From NCBI GenBank assembly GCA_964486935.1, contig CAZAPG010000034.1:1-64000 (forward strand): DNA of 64,000 nucleotides, written 5' to 3'. Both the position numbers and the translations under genes were made by a program. The notes under the pieces are model-generated. The model did not search any database. It saw nothing but the letters and a program-made list of their open reading frames with translations, and was not told the origin of the DNA. This DNA comes from CAZAPG01 sp964486935. GTDB taxonomy: Bacteria > Chloroflexota > Anaerolineae > 4572-78 > J111. Positions 7,973 to 16,172 of this stretch are shown here, piece after piece (the stretch's first letter is position 1; the number at the start of each line of letters is the position of its first letter).

Positions 7973-8941
7973 TCAGTCGGCAAATACATGTTGAAAGGCT
8001 TGTTCCGGGGCCGGCCATGCGCTGTCTTCGGCAAAGGCGACGGCTTCTTCAAGCTCCTGCGCGATTTGTCGCTCCAGCGCGTCAATTTGGGCCTGTGTTT
8101 TGTGTCCATTTTCCAGCAGCCAGGCTTGAAATTGCGCCAGCGGGTCGCGGGCTTTCCAGCGGGCAACCTCCTCTTCGGTGCGGTAGGTGGTGCCAATCAG
8201 CGCGAATTCGCCCTCGTCGTGCGCCTCAAAACGGTAGGTTTTGGCTTCGAGCAGGGTTGGCCCCTCTCCCCGCCGGGCACGCTCCACGGCCTCGTTGGCG
8301 GCCCGGTACATAGCCAGCACGTCCATGCCATCAACCGCGTGGCCGGGCATGCCAAAACCGGCGGCCCGGTCGGCAATGGCGCCGGCCGTTACGGGGGCGC
8401 TGGGCGAAAACTCGTGATACAGGTTGTTTTCGCAGACAAAGATGACCGGCAGGCTCCAGGCGCCGGCCAGATTTAACGACTCGTAAACACCGCCCTGGTT
8501 GGCCGCGCCGTCGCCAAAAAAGCACACCGACACGCTGCCGTCGCCCTTCATTTTGGCCGCCAGTCCCGCGCCGGTAGCCAGCGTTACGCCGCCGCTGACG
8601 ATGCCGTTTGCCCCCAAAATACCCAGCCCGGCATCGGCTACGTGCATTGAGCCGCCCTTGCCTTTGCACAGTCCCGATTCGCGGCCAAATAATTCGGCCA
8701 TCATCAGCTTCATGCTGGCCCCTTTGGCGATGGTGTGGCCGTGGCCCCGGTGGGTGCTGGTGATGATGTCGGCCTTGGTCAGATTGGCGCAAACGCCGAC
8801 GGCTACGGCCTCTTCGCCAATGTACAGGTGCACCAGCCCGGGCACGCTCTGGCGGTGAATCTCTTTGAGTTTCTCTTCAAAACGGCGAATTTTGAGCATT
8901 CGCTCCAGGATAAAGTCAATGGTTTGCGGCGAAAGTTTCAT
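7973..8941 (-). CDS. 2-oxoacid dehydrogenase E1 alpha subunit
   Basis: Alpha subunit (322 aa) of the E1 decarboxylase. The THRGHGH stretch and the ThDP-binding motif GDGAANQGG ... ENN are complete, and GKGGSMH is the phosphate-binding loop typical of E1 alpha. Immediately downstream is the matching beta subunit. 168 bases separate it from the M20 hydrolase gene upstream, the longest gap in this run, so an internal promoter is possible, though none is clear. A dedicated lipoyl domain is encoded 4.5 kb downstream, but there is no E2 acyltransferase or E3 in the window. Confidence 0.92.
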   Translation of the reverse strand: MKLSPQTIDFILERMLKIRRFEEKLKEIHRQSVPGLVHLYIGEEAVAVGVCANLTKADIITSTHRGHGHTIAKGASMKLMMAELFGRESGLCKGKGGSMHVADAGLGILGANGIVSGGVTLATGAGLAAKMKGDGSVSVCFFGDGAANQGGVYESLNLAGAWSLPVIFVCENNLYHEFSPSAPVTAGAIADRAAGFGMPGHAVDGMDVLAMYRAANEAVERARRGEGPTLLEAKTYRFEAHDEGEFALIGTTYRTEEEVARWKARDPLAQFQAWLLENGHKTQAQIDALERQIAQELEEAVAFAEDSAWPAPEQAFQHVFAD

Positions 8942-9015
8942 AGTGTAACCCCCTTTGAGTTTTTAGCTTGCAGATCCAGAGCATTTGGTAATTTATGAGT
9001 TGTGTCACTTGATCT

Positions 9016-9043
9016 GACGAAAGACGATGGACGAAGGACGACA
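9016..9043 (+). repeat. Degenerate 7-bp tandem repeat
   Basis: Four heptads in a row, GACGAAA, GACGATG, GACGAAG and GACGACA, lie in the 168-bp gap between the E1-alpha and M20 genes. A loosely related CGTCGTTCG follows at about 9070 in the opposite sense. Nothing else is recognisable in this gap. Confidence 0.6.
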
Positions 9044-9109
9044 TATTTTGCTACAGAAATATTCGATATCCGTCGTTCGCCTTTTGCCCTGAACCGCAAC
9101 ATCAACGCT

Positions 9110-10351
9110 TTATTTGTCATACTGAGCGCTCTCAGACTTCTGTTGTTCAGTCTGGCTCCCATTCATCAGGCCGACCAGGGTGTCGGCCAGAACCTGGGCC
9201 GCGGTGATTACATCTTCTACCCAGATTCGCTCATCAACCATAGGCCAGCGGGGATGTTTGCCCGGCCCGTATTCAAGGGCATAGATTCCGGCGGCGCGCA
9301 GGTGGCTGGCATCCGAGGCCAGACCCATCCGGTCGCCCGCGCCAACTTTGGGCGGCTGGCCGGTGAGATTGGCGTGATTCCGAATCAAAGCCTGAGCCAG
9401 CGGGTGGTCAAGCGATAGCGCCGGCGCCGCCGGAAAGTTGGTGGTTCCGGCCGGGGCGGGAATGGTGATTTCGGCCTTCATGCCGGTCAGGTCGGCTTCA
9501 AGTGTTTGCAATAGGGCCATTAAATCGGCCCGCACCGTTTCGTCGCTCTGGCCGGGCACAATTCGGGCATCAAAGAAAATCTCGCAGTAATCCTGCCCGG
9601 AGTTGATTTTGCCGGCATTGAAGCGCGGGTATCCCGGCAAATCCGGGCAGGGATCAAAGGTCAGCCAGCCGTTGGCCGGCGGAGGAGCATAGGCCGGCCC
9701 CAGCGCCGCCAGAATTTTAGCCATCCCGTAAATTGGGTTGGGGTGGGGTTGAAAGGCCATTTTGTCGCCCCATAACCGCAGCCAGCCCTGCACTGTTCCC
9801 ACGGAAATGTTGGAAACGGTCAGGTTGGTCGGCTCGGCCACAATGGCAAAATCAAAATCCCGCTCCTGTCGCAGCAGATGTTGGATGCCGACGCCGCCGG
9901 GGGTTTCTCCCATAACGCCGGCAATTACGATTTCGCCGCGTGGCTGAAAATCATGGGCCAGCAGCGCCTCAACAGCGGCAACGATGGCAGCCAACCCGGC
10001 TTTCATATTCAGGCTGCCGTGGCCGTAAAGCCAGCCATCCGTCAGCGCGGCTTCATACGGGGGAACCGTCCAGCGGTCGGGCTGGAACAGTTCCAGAATA
10101 TCCAGGTGCCCGCACAGCAACACTTTGGGGCCGGGTTGACTGCCTTGCCAGCGGGCCACGGTTTGATGGCTGTGCCCCCCCGGAGTCGGAACCGCCTGGA
10201 GTGTGCTGTCGAGACCAACCCCCTGCAAATAGGCGTCAAGAAATCTGGCCGCTGCGGTTTCTGCCCACAGCGGGGAAGGGATGCGGATCAGCTTTTGGGC
10301 CAGGTTGACAAGTCGATTAGGGTTAATCCGAATATCTTGGGACGGGGTCAT
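9110..10351 (-). CDS. M20-family hydrolase with altered metal site
   Basis: A 413-aa protein with the ArgE/DapE/CPG2 (M20) fold: a catalytic domain interrupted by a dimerisation domain. Dinuclear-zinc M20 enzymes use H..D, a bridging Asp, EE, a Glu/Asp and a His. Here His82 and Asp84 are present (GHLD), but the bridging Asp is Asn115 (GHGSLNMKAG) and the EE pair is Glu149-Thr150 (GETPGG); Glu173 (AEPT) is kept. The proton-shuttle Glu survives, but two zinc ligands are changed. It may bind a single metal, use another chemistry, or be a non-catalytic binder. It lies 3 bases after the permease gene, which suggests a peptide or N-acyl substrate. Confidence 0.82.
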   Translation of the reverse strand: MTPSQDIRINPNRLVNLAQKLIRIPSPLWAETAAARFLDAYLQGVGLDSTLQAVPTPGGHSHQTVARWQGSQPGPKVLLCGHLDILELFQPDRWTVPPYEAALTDGWLYGHGSLNMKAGLAAIVAAVEALLAHDFQPRGEIVIAGVMGETPGGVGIQHLLRQERDFDFAIVAEPTNLTVSNISVGTVQGWLRLWGDKMAFQPHPNPIYGMAKILAALGPAYAPPPANGWLTFDPCPDLPGYPRFNAGKINSGQDYCEIFFDARIVPGQSDETVRADLMALLQTLEADLTGMKAEITIPAPAGTTNFPAAPALSLDHPLAQALIRNHANLTGQPPKVGAGDRMGLASDASHLRAAGIYALEYGPGKHPRWPMVDERIWVEDVITAAQVLADTLVGLMNGSQTEQQKSESAQYDK

Positions 10352-10354
10352 CGC

Positions 10355-11359
10355 TTATCCGCGCCTTAAACGTGGGTCAATATAGTGATACGACAGGTCA
10401 ACAATGAGATTGACAAAAACATAAGCCAGGCCGATAAAAATTACCGTTCCCTGCACCACGGGGTAATCCCGTTTGAAGATCGCATCCACCAGAAACTTGC
10501 CAACGCCCGGCCAGGCAAAGACGGTTTCGGTGACGACGGCTCCGCCCAGCAGGCTACCGAACATCAAGCCGATGATGGTAATGACCGGCAGCAGGGCGTT
10601 CCACATTACGTGAATGCCGATGACTACTCGCTCTCGCAAGCCTTTGCCCCGCGCCGTGCGAATGTAATCCTGGGACATAATTTCCAGCATCGAGGAGCGG
10701 GTAATCCGGGCAATGAAGCCGGCGACCGATAGACCAATAGAAATGGCCGGCAAAATTAAGTGGAGCGCATAATCTTTAAGGGCAGTCCAGTTGGCTGTCA
10801 ACAGGCTGTCGATAATGATAAAATTGGTGATTCGTTCAATTTGTATCGACGGGTCTAGTTGGCCGGTGACCGGAGTCCAGCCCAGCCTAACCGAGAACAG
10901 GGCGATGAGCATCAGAGCCAGCCAGAACCAGGGAATGGAAAAGCCCAGCATGGCAAAGAGCCGGCTGACATAATCGGGCCACTGGTCCTGGAAGATGACT
11001 GAGACAATGCCGGTACCGATGCCGATGATGACTCCAAAGGCCAGGGCTACCAGGGCCAACTCGATGGTGGGTGGCAGGCGTTCACCGAGCAGAGCCGTGA
11101 CCGCTTTGCCTTGCGTAAACGAATAACCCAAACTGCCACGAGTCAGGCTGCCTAAAAAGGAATAGTATTGAACCCAGATGGGCTGGTCCAACCCCCATTC
11201 CGCGCGCATTTGTTGCATTTGCTCCGGGGTCAGCGCCTGGGCTGCCATCAATTCCACGACATCGCCGGGAACCATGCGTAAGGTGAGAAAAGTAAATGTA
11301 CCAACAGCCCACAACACTACCGGTATCCAGATTAAGCGTCTGATGGTATAGACAATCAT
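10355..11359 (-). CDS. Peptide-type ABC permease, DppB/OppB class
   Basis: A 334-aa inner-membrane permease with an N-terminal helix typical of DppB (YTIRRLIWIPVVLWAVGTFTF), the RMVPGD segment, about six helices, and the EAA cytoplasmic loop DYIRTARGKGL that contacts the ATPase. It pairs with the DppC-class permease 18 bases upstream and the binding protein before that. No ATPase gene is in this operon; the nearest is the fused pair at 16945-18750. Confidence 0.93.
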   Translation of the reverse strand: MIVYTIRRLIWIPVVLWAVGTFTFLTLRMVPGDVVELMAAQALTPEQMQQMRAEWGLDQPIWVQYYSFLGSLTRGSLGYSFTQGKAVTALLGERLPPTIELALVALAFGVIIGIGTGIVSVIFQDQWPDYVSRLFAMLGFSIPWFWLALMLIALFSVRLGWTPVTGQLDPSIQIERITNFIIIDSLLTANWTALKDYALHLILPAISIGLSVAGFIARITRSSMLEIMSQDYIRTARGKGLRERVVIGIHVMWNALLPVITIIGLMFGSLLGGAVVTETVFAWPGVGKFLVDAIFKRDYPVVQGTVIFIGLAYVFVNLIVDLSYHYIDPRLRRG

Positions 11360-11377
11360 GCCGGATCCTTCACTACG

Positions 11378-12274
11378 TTAGCGCCGCATGGTAGGGTCAA
11401 GAAAGTCGCGCAGCCCATCGCCCATAAAATTCAAGCCTACGACCGTGATGGTAATGGCCGCGCCGGGAAAAAATGGCATCAATGGATGAGAATAAATTAA
11501 ACGCCGGCCATCGCTGACCATCACGCCCCAATCGGCTGTGGGTGGCTGCACGCCGAGCCCCAAGAAACTGAGCGCCGACATGTAACCGATGGCAATGGCC
11601 AGCGTCGCAGTGGCATGGACAATGGTTGGTCCCAGCAAATTAGGCAAAACGTGCCGGACGGTAATGCGCATGTCGCTGGACCCAACGGCTTTGGCGGCCA
11701 GAATATACTCTCGCTTGACAATGGAGAGCACAATAGAGCGCACCAGCCGGGCAAAAACAGGTATTTGGGAAAAAGCGATGGCGTAAATGGAGTTGAGCAA
11801 GCCCGGTCCCAGCGTGGCAACAACCAGAATGGCTAGCAGCATTAAGGGATAGCTTAAAATGACATCCATTAAACGCATCACAATATCATCCAGCCGCCCG
11901 CCCCAATACCCGGCCACCAGGCCCAGCGCGCCGCCGACGAGCAGGGCCAGCAGTACGGCCGAACTACTGGCCAGCAGCAGCGGTCTGGCCCCCCAGGTAA
12001 TCCGGCTGAAGACGTCGCGACCAAAGTCATCGGTCCCCATCAGGTGGGTTAGGCTGGGACCTTGCAGCCGCTCTGGTACGTTTTGCTCAAATGGGTCATA
12101 CGGGCTGATATACGGCGCAAGCAAACCCAGAAACACAGCCGAAATAAAGACAACTCCGCCCAAAACAGCCATCCGGTAACGCAATATCGTTGTGACAAAT
12201 TTGGCCCACTGGATGCCAGAAGCTTGTCTTTGAGCGTTATTGATGGATTGAGAATTTTGTGAATGAATTTCCAC
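11378..12274 (-). CDS. Peptide-type ABC permease, DppC/OppC class
   Basis: A 298-aa permease of the DppC class: short cytoplasmic N-terminus, first helix, then the periplasmic FGTDdfGRDvfSRi-type signature (LMGTDDFGRDVFSR), five further helices and the EAA loop EYILAAKAVGSSDMRI. It ends with the typical GDGLRDFLDPTMRR. It lies between the binding-protein gene, from which it is separated by a hairpin, and the DppB-class permease. Confidence 0.93.
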   Translation of the reverse strand: MEIHSQNSQSINNAQRQASGIQWAKFVTTILRYRMAVLGGVVFISAVFLGLLAPYISPYDPFEQNVPERLQGPSLTHLMGTDDFGRDVFSRITWGARPLLLASSSAVLLALLVGGALGLVAGYWGGRLDDIVMRLMDVILSYPLMLLAILVVATLGPGLLNSIYAIAFSQIPVFARLVRSIVLSIVKREYILAAKAVGSSDMRITVRHVLPNLLGPTIVHATATLAIAIGYMSALSFLGLGVQPPTADWGVMVSDGRRLIYSHPLMPFFPGAAITITVVGLNFMGDGLRDFLDPTMRR

Positions 12275-12307
12275 AACTATATCAATTTTGCACCGTAATG
12301 GCTCAAA

Positions 12308-12334
12308 CAGGAGCGCAATCCAGCTGCGCTCCTG
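12308..12334 (-). promoter_or_regulatory. Intercistronic hairpin after binding-protein gene
   Basis: A perfect 10-bp inverted repeat, CAGGAGCGCA / TGCGCTCCTG with a 7-base loop, lies between the solute-binding-protein stop and the downstream permease start. No U-run follows, so it is more likely an mRNA stability or partial read-through element, which keeps the binding protein more abundant than the permeases. Confidence 0.6.
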
Positions 12335-12356
12335 CTGTATCTGTTAGGGCGTATGG

Positions 12357-14042
12357 TTAGGTGGTAAAGTGGGCGTTTTCCAGGTAGGTGCGGTAAGTAC
12401 CCAGAGCGGCAGCGTTAACCCCGGCTACGTTCTTTTGTTCAACCACCGGCAACGCCAGGTAGCCCATGTAAACGTAGGGAACGCGCTCCAATAACCATTT
12501 TTGAATCTCTTTATAAAGTTCGGCGCGTTTGGCCTGGTCTGCCTCGGCCCGAGCCTGGTCTAGCATGTGGTCAAGGTCGGCGGCGTCGGGGTAGTTGGCG
12601 TTACCCGTTTGGGTTTGGGCCACACTGCTAGTGGAGTAGAGAATCGGCGTCAGTTTGTTATCAGGGTCGGCCACAAAAGCCGAGCGCTGAGTCAGGGTCA
12701 TGGCCAAAGCGTTTTCGTGGACTTTGCCCCAAAAAGTGCCCTCATCCAGTTTTTCCAATTTGCAATTAAAGCCGGCCTGATTCAGGTCATTCTGAATTAA
12801 TTCACCCATCCGGGGCCAGAACAACACATTGGTAACGCTCAAGGTAATCTCAGCGCCCTCTTGACCAGCTTCGGCCAGCAGGGCTTTGGCCTTGTCCAGG
12901 TCCTGTTTGCTTAAATCAGTCAGTTCGGGAGCATAACCCAATTCCGGGGGAGCAATGATTCCAGCCGGCAATTCGCTGGCCCCGGAGAAGACGGCATCTT
13001 TAATATTCTCCCGATTAATGGCAAAATTTACTGCCTGGCGTACTTTTTGGTTATCAAAGGGGGGAATATTGTAATTCAACCCTAAAAACATGACAATCCA
13101 CGGCACGCCAACTTCAACTTTCAGGCTGGGAGTATTACGCATGCGTTCCAGTTCGCTAATGGGGGCGTGGTTGGTCACATGGACTTCTCCAGCTTCCAGG
13201 GCGCTCAAAATAGTGGTTTCATCGGGGATAGCGCGGAGGACCACCCGGTCAATTTGAGGCCGTCCTTTGTAGAAACCATCAAAGGCGCTCAGTTCGACTT
13301 CCTGGTTGGCAACAATTCGCTCAACTTTAAAGGGGCCAGCAGAAACCAGATTCTGGCCAATATCTTTGCCGTATTTATCGAGCGCCGCCGGGCTAAGGAT
13401 GACCGCATTGGGGTTGGCCATTCGCTTCAGATAAGCTACGTCCGGCTCTTTGAGATTAATTTGAACAGTGTGGTCATCAATCACCTTGATTTCGGCTACA
13501 TTTGTCCCGCCAATCTCAGAGCCGGCATAGGTGCCGGGAGCGCGGGTGGGGTCATTCTCATCCAGCAGACGCATAAAGCTGCGTCTAACCGCTTCGGCGG
13601 TAACATCGGTATCATCGTGAAATTTCAGCCCCTGCTTAAGTTTGAAGGTGTAGACCAGGCCATCATCGGAAATGTCCCAACTTTCGGCCAGAGCCGGCTC
13701 AGGTTCGGACCCGGCCTGATAATCAAAGAAGACCAGCCCGCGGGCCACGCAGTCGATGGCCTGCCAGTCGCCAAAAGAAAAGAAGGTGCCTGGCTCCAGA
13801 TTGCCTTGCAACGAGTCAACCGCAAAAACCAGCGTGCCGCCAGTTTCAGCGGCGGTTGCTTCCTGGGTAGGGGCCTGGGTCGCTTCGGCCGCAGCGGGCG
13901 CTTCGGTGGCGGCCGGCGAAGCGGTGCTACCACAGGCCGATAAGATGGAGCCTGCCGCCATTGAGCCGGCCAATCCCGCGCCAATTTTCAATAAATCTCG
14001 CCGGGTTAAGCGGATATATAAAACCTTTTCTTGCTTTTGCAT
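12357..14042 (-). CDS. Peptide-type ABC solute-binding protein
   Basis: A 561-aa family-5 (DppA/OppA-like) extracellular binding protein. The N-terminus has a twin-arginine-like motif (LTRRDLLK) and a lipobox LSAC, followed by an Ala/Thr/Pro-rich linker (about residues 38-68), so it is probably a Tat-exported lipoprotein. The mature part shows LAESWDISDDGLVYTFKLKQ and GLKFHDDTDVTAEAV, both characteristic of this family. It captures peptides, glycosides or similar ligands and delivers them to the permeases encoded after it. The gene follows the amidohydrolase by 69 bases. Confidence 0.93.
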   Translation of the reverse strand: MQKQEKVLYIRLTRRDLLKIGAGLAGSMAAGSILSACGSTASPAATEAPAAAEATQAPTQEATAAETGGTLVFAVDSLQGNLEPGTFFSFGDWQAIDCVARGLVFFDYQAGSEPEPALAESWDISDDGLVYTFKLKQGLKFHDDTDVTAEAVRRSFMRLLDENDPTRAPGTYAGSEIGGTNVAEIKVIDDHTVQINLKEPDVAYLKRMANPNAVILSPAALDKYGKDIGQNLVSAGPFKVERIVANQEVELSAFDGFYKGRPQIDRVVLRAIPDETTILSALEAGEVHVTNHAPISELERMRNTPSLKVEVGVPWIVMFLGLNYNIPPFDNQKVRQAVNFAINRENIKDAVFSGASELPAGIIAPPELGYAPELTDLSKQDLDKAKALLAEAGQEGAEITLSVTNVLFWPRMGELIQNDLNQAGFNCKLEKLDEGTFWGKVHENALAMTLTQRSAFVADPDNKLTPILYSTSSVAQTQTGNANYPDAADLDHMLDQARAEADQAKRAELYKEIQKWLLERVPYVYMGYLALPVVEQKNVAGVNAAALGTYRTYLENAHFTT

Positions 14043-14111
14043 GATTTCCTCCTCTAAAAAGGGCCTTGTAATTTTTATGAGTAGAAAAAACTTCGTGGTC
14101 TGCGTAGAGAC

Positions 14112-15428
14112 TCACAAAAGTACGTCCCGGCTAAACACTATCTGTCCTTGCACAATCACGTTTTGAACCCTTGAAATGTGATTGCGGTCGACAATGGCCA
14201 AATCGGCAGTTTTGCCCACCTGAACAAATCCCCGGTTTGGCGACAGTTCATGCAATGCTTTGTGAACGTTGCCAGTGACCAGGGCAATGGCCTGGGGTAG
14301 CGTGATTACTCCGGCGCCAACACATTTTTCCAGTACCAGCAACATCGGGTCCCAGAAACCGCCACAGTAATCCGTTGACAGCAAATCAACCACGCCGGCC
14401 TGGAGCATGGCAAAGTGAACATTCAATGATTTGAAGAAGCGAGCGCCCCGATGGGAGTCCCCGCCCATAATATCAACCCAGCCGCCGTGCGCCTTGATGT
14501 AGCGAGCCTGCTTAATAGCTTCATCGGCTTCAAAAAATAAATTGGAGTGACCGGCAATCATCCCGGAGCCATTTTCACGGGCAATCTCCTTGACCAGCGG
14601 CGCTACGGTCGGCGTGTTGTGGACAATCACCGAGACGTCTAATTGTTTGGCTAAAGCGGCATTTTCAAGGCCGGCTTCCTGGGCCAACTGGCACATCTCC
14701 TGGGTCGCCATCACCAGGTCGATCAGTTCCTGGGGGGTGACCCGCTGGCTTAACCCGAATTTATCCAACAGCTGCGCTAGTTCGGATTTGTCAGCTCCCG
14801 ACTGCACCGCTTCGCGCAATTGGGCCGCCTGATGCTCATAGATTCTTTGCCCGGTTTTCTTTTCGATGGCGCGCGGGATGAGCACGTAATCCGGCCAGAC
14901 CTTGTCGCTGCCTGGCCCCGCTTCGCCAAGGGCGACGGCCCCCCGCGCCAGCATTTCCTGACAGGTCAGACTCTGCCTGTCGGCAATGGTGCCGTAGCCA
15001 AACTGTTCCGAGTTGGCCCACTTTAAGTATTTGGGGGAATGAAGGGTGGTGGTTTTTAGATTGATAGGATGCTGGCGGCCAACGGCGTCAACCTCCTCAA
15101 CCGTTGGAAAACCATCAACGTTAAGAGCCGTTGTGACTCCCTGACTCAACAGGGTGTTCAGGTTATGCCGCGCCCTTTTTTCGGAAAGGGGCGGTTGGGC
15201 AATCGCCTGAATTGGGCCAATGCTCAAGCCGTGTACGTGGTGGTTAATCAGACCGGGAATCGTCAGATTGCTCCGGGCGTCGATGATTTCATCCGCCGGT
15301 TCGTAATATGGATATTGCTCGCCGATAATGTCAATAATAATGCCTTTTTCGACAATTACAGAGCAATCTTCAATGAGGGTATGCCCATCCCCGGCAATCA
15401 CATTCGTGTTGATAATGGCCAGTCTCAT
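14112..15428 (-). CDS. Metal-dependent amidohydrolase
   Basis: A 438-aa cyclic amidohydrolase with the composite-sandwich plus TIM-barrel layout: MRLAIINTNVIAGDG at the start, PGLINHHVHG with the HxH metal motif, further His/Asp in DSHRGARF and LLSTDYCGG, and the C-terminal GKTADLAIVDRN strand. ATG at 15428 with AGGATAA before it is preferred over an earlier in-frame start. Members hydrolyse imides, lactams, ureides and N-acyl amino acids. It is the first gene after the operator-bearing promoter at 15484-15523 and so heads the long minus-strand operon. Confidence 0.87.
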   Translation of the reverse strand: MRLAIINTNVIAGDGHTLIEDCSVIVEKGIIIDIIGEQYPYYEPADEIIDARSNLTIPGLINHHVHGLSIGPIQAIAQPPLSEKRARHNLNTLLSQGVTTALNVDGFPTVEEVDAVGRQHPINLKTTTLHSPKYLKWANSEQFGYGTIADRQSLTCQEMLARGAVALGEAGPGSDKVWPDYVLIPRAIEKKTGQRIYEHQAAQLREAVQSGADKSELAQLLDKFGLSQRVTPQELIDLVMATQEMCQLAQEAGLENAALAKQLDVSVIVHNTPTVAPLVKEIARENGSGMIAGHSNLFFEADEAIKQARYIKAHGGWVDIMGGDSHRGARFFKSLNVHFAMLQAGVVDLLSTDYCGGFWDPMLLVLEKCVGAGVITLPQAIALVTGNVHKALHELSPNRGFVQVGKTADLAIVDRNHISRVQNVIVQGQIVFSRDVLL

Positions 15429-15483
15429 ATAATTTATCCTGCCTCGATTAGATGTACACTTATTCAAACATCTATTTATCCAA

Positions 15484-15523
15484 TGGTTGGACCAATTTTA
15501 GCATGATGATTTTTGCGTGTCAA
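15484..15523 (-). promoter_or_regulatory. Promoter with TGGTCCAACCA operator (amidohydrolase operon)
   Basis: On the minus strand TTGACA (15518-15523) is followed after exactly 17 bases by TAAAAT (15495-15500), a near-consensus sigma70-type promoter. The palindromic operator TGGTCCAACCA (15484-15494) begins right after the -10 box and covers the expected start site, which is the position of a repressor. The GntR protein of this operon is the likely binder. Confidence 0.82.
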
Positions 15524-15547
15524 ATTAAACTATTGTGGAGAATTGCG

Positions 15548-15968
15548 TTACGGGCTAACCAGGACGATGCCCACCAGGGTCAACAGAACGCCGGCCTGCT
15601 GCACCCGAATGATTCGTTCTTTCCAGATCAGGTATCCCAGCACCACCGTAACGACGCTGTATAGGGAGGTAATGACCGAAGCTACCGAAGTTAATCCGGA
15701 GTGGACCGGCCACCAGGGCGCGATAGAGAAAAATGGTACCCACCGACAAAATTAAGCCGACTCCGGCCCCGGCCAGTCCTGACCAGGAGAAGATAGCCGC
15801 CCATGGAAACTGCCGGCCGATCATGACAAACAGAAGAGACGTTGGGATGCCGATGAGTTGCAAATACCAGAGGGTCTTCAGGGTAGTTTCTTTTTGGCTG
15901 GCCTCTCTGGCGCACAGGTCGGCAATGCCAAACCCAAGCGCGGCGGCCAGCGCCCAGAAAATCGTCAT
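15548..15968 (-). pseudogene. EamA-type transporter, frameshifted
   Basis: From ATG 15968 (GAGG just upstream) the frame encodes about 90 residues of an EamA/DMT transporter: FWALAAALGFGIADLCARE, then helices up to FLYRALVAGP. Near 15700-15712 the similarity moves to the next frame, which continues SVASVITSLYSVVTVVLGYL, then WKERIIRVQQAGVLLTLVGI and a stop at 15548-15550. A single indel separates the halves; restored, the product would be about 140 aa, a one-domain, five-helix EamA protein. It has its own operator-bearing promoter, so the lesion may be recent or a sequence error. Confidence 0.78.
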
Positions 15969-15995
15969 CACTATCCTCGTCAAAATTCAGTCAAA

Positions 15996-16045
15996 TGGTT
16001 GGACCAATGACGCGGCATTGTACGCACCCTGTCGCGCTCTGTCAA
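15996..16045 (-). promoter_or_regulatory. Promoter with TGGTCCAACCA operator (EamA gene)
   Basis: On the minus strand TTGACA (16040-16045), 17-base spacer, TACAAT (16017-16022). The operator TGGTCCAACCA lies at 15996-16006, about 10 bases after the -10 box and just past the expected start site. This is the second of three identical 11-bp operator copies in 640 bases. Confidence 0.8.
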
Positions 16046-16082
16046 AAAGGGGGCGATATGATGACTCGTGGAGTAGTTGTGT

Positions 16083-16122
16083 TTGACACCTGTCCCGGCT
16101 CGTGCTAAAATTGGTCCAACCA
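16083..16122 (+). promoter_or_regulatory. Promoter with TGGTCCAACCA operator (hydrolase/ABC operon)
   Basis: TTGACA (16083-16088), 17-base spacer, TAAAAT (16106-16111), then the operator TGGTCCAACCA at 16112-16122. The stretch from the -10 box through the operator is nearly the same as in the 15484 copy, on the opposite strand. It drives the plus-strand operon that starts at 16173 and is divergent from the EamA promoter. Confidence 0.83.
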
Positions 16123-16172
16123 TTGGATGAGTATCTCAATCAACATTTGTGTAGATGATGGGAGAGGCGTTG

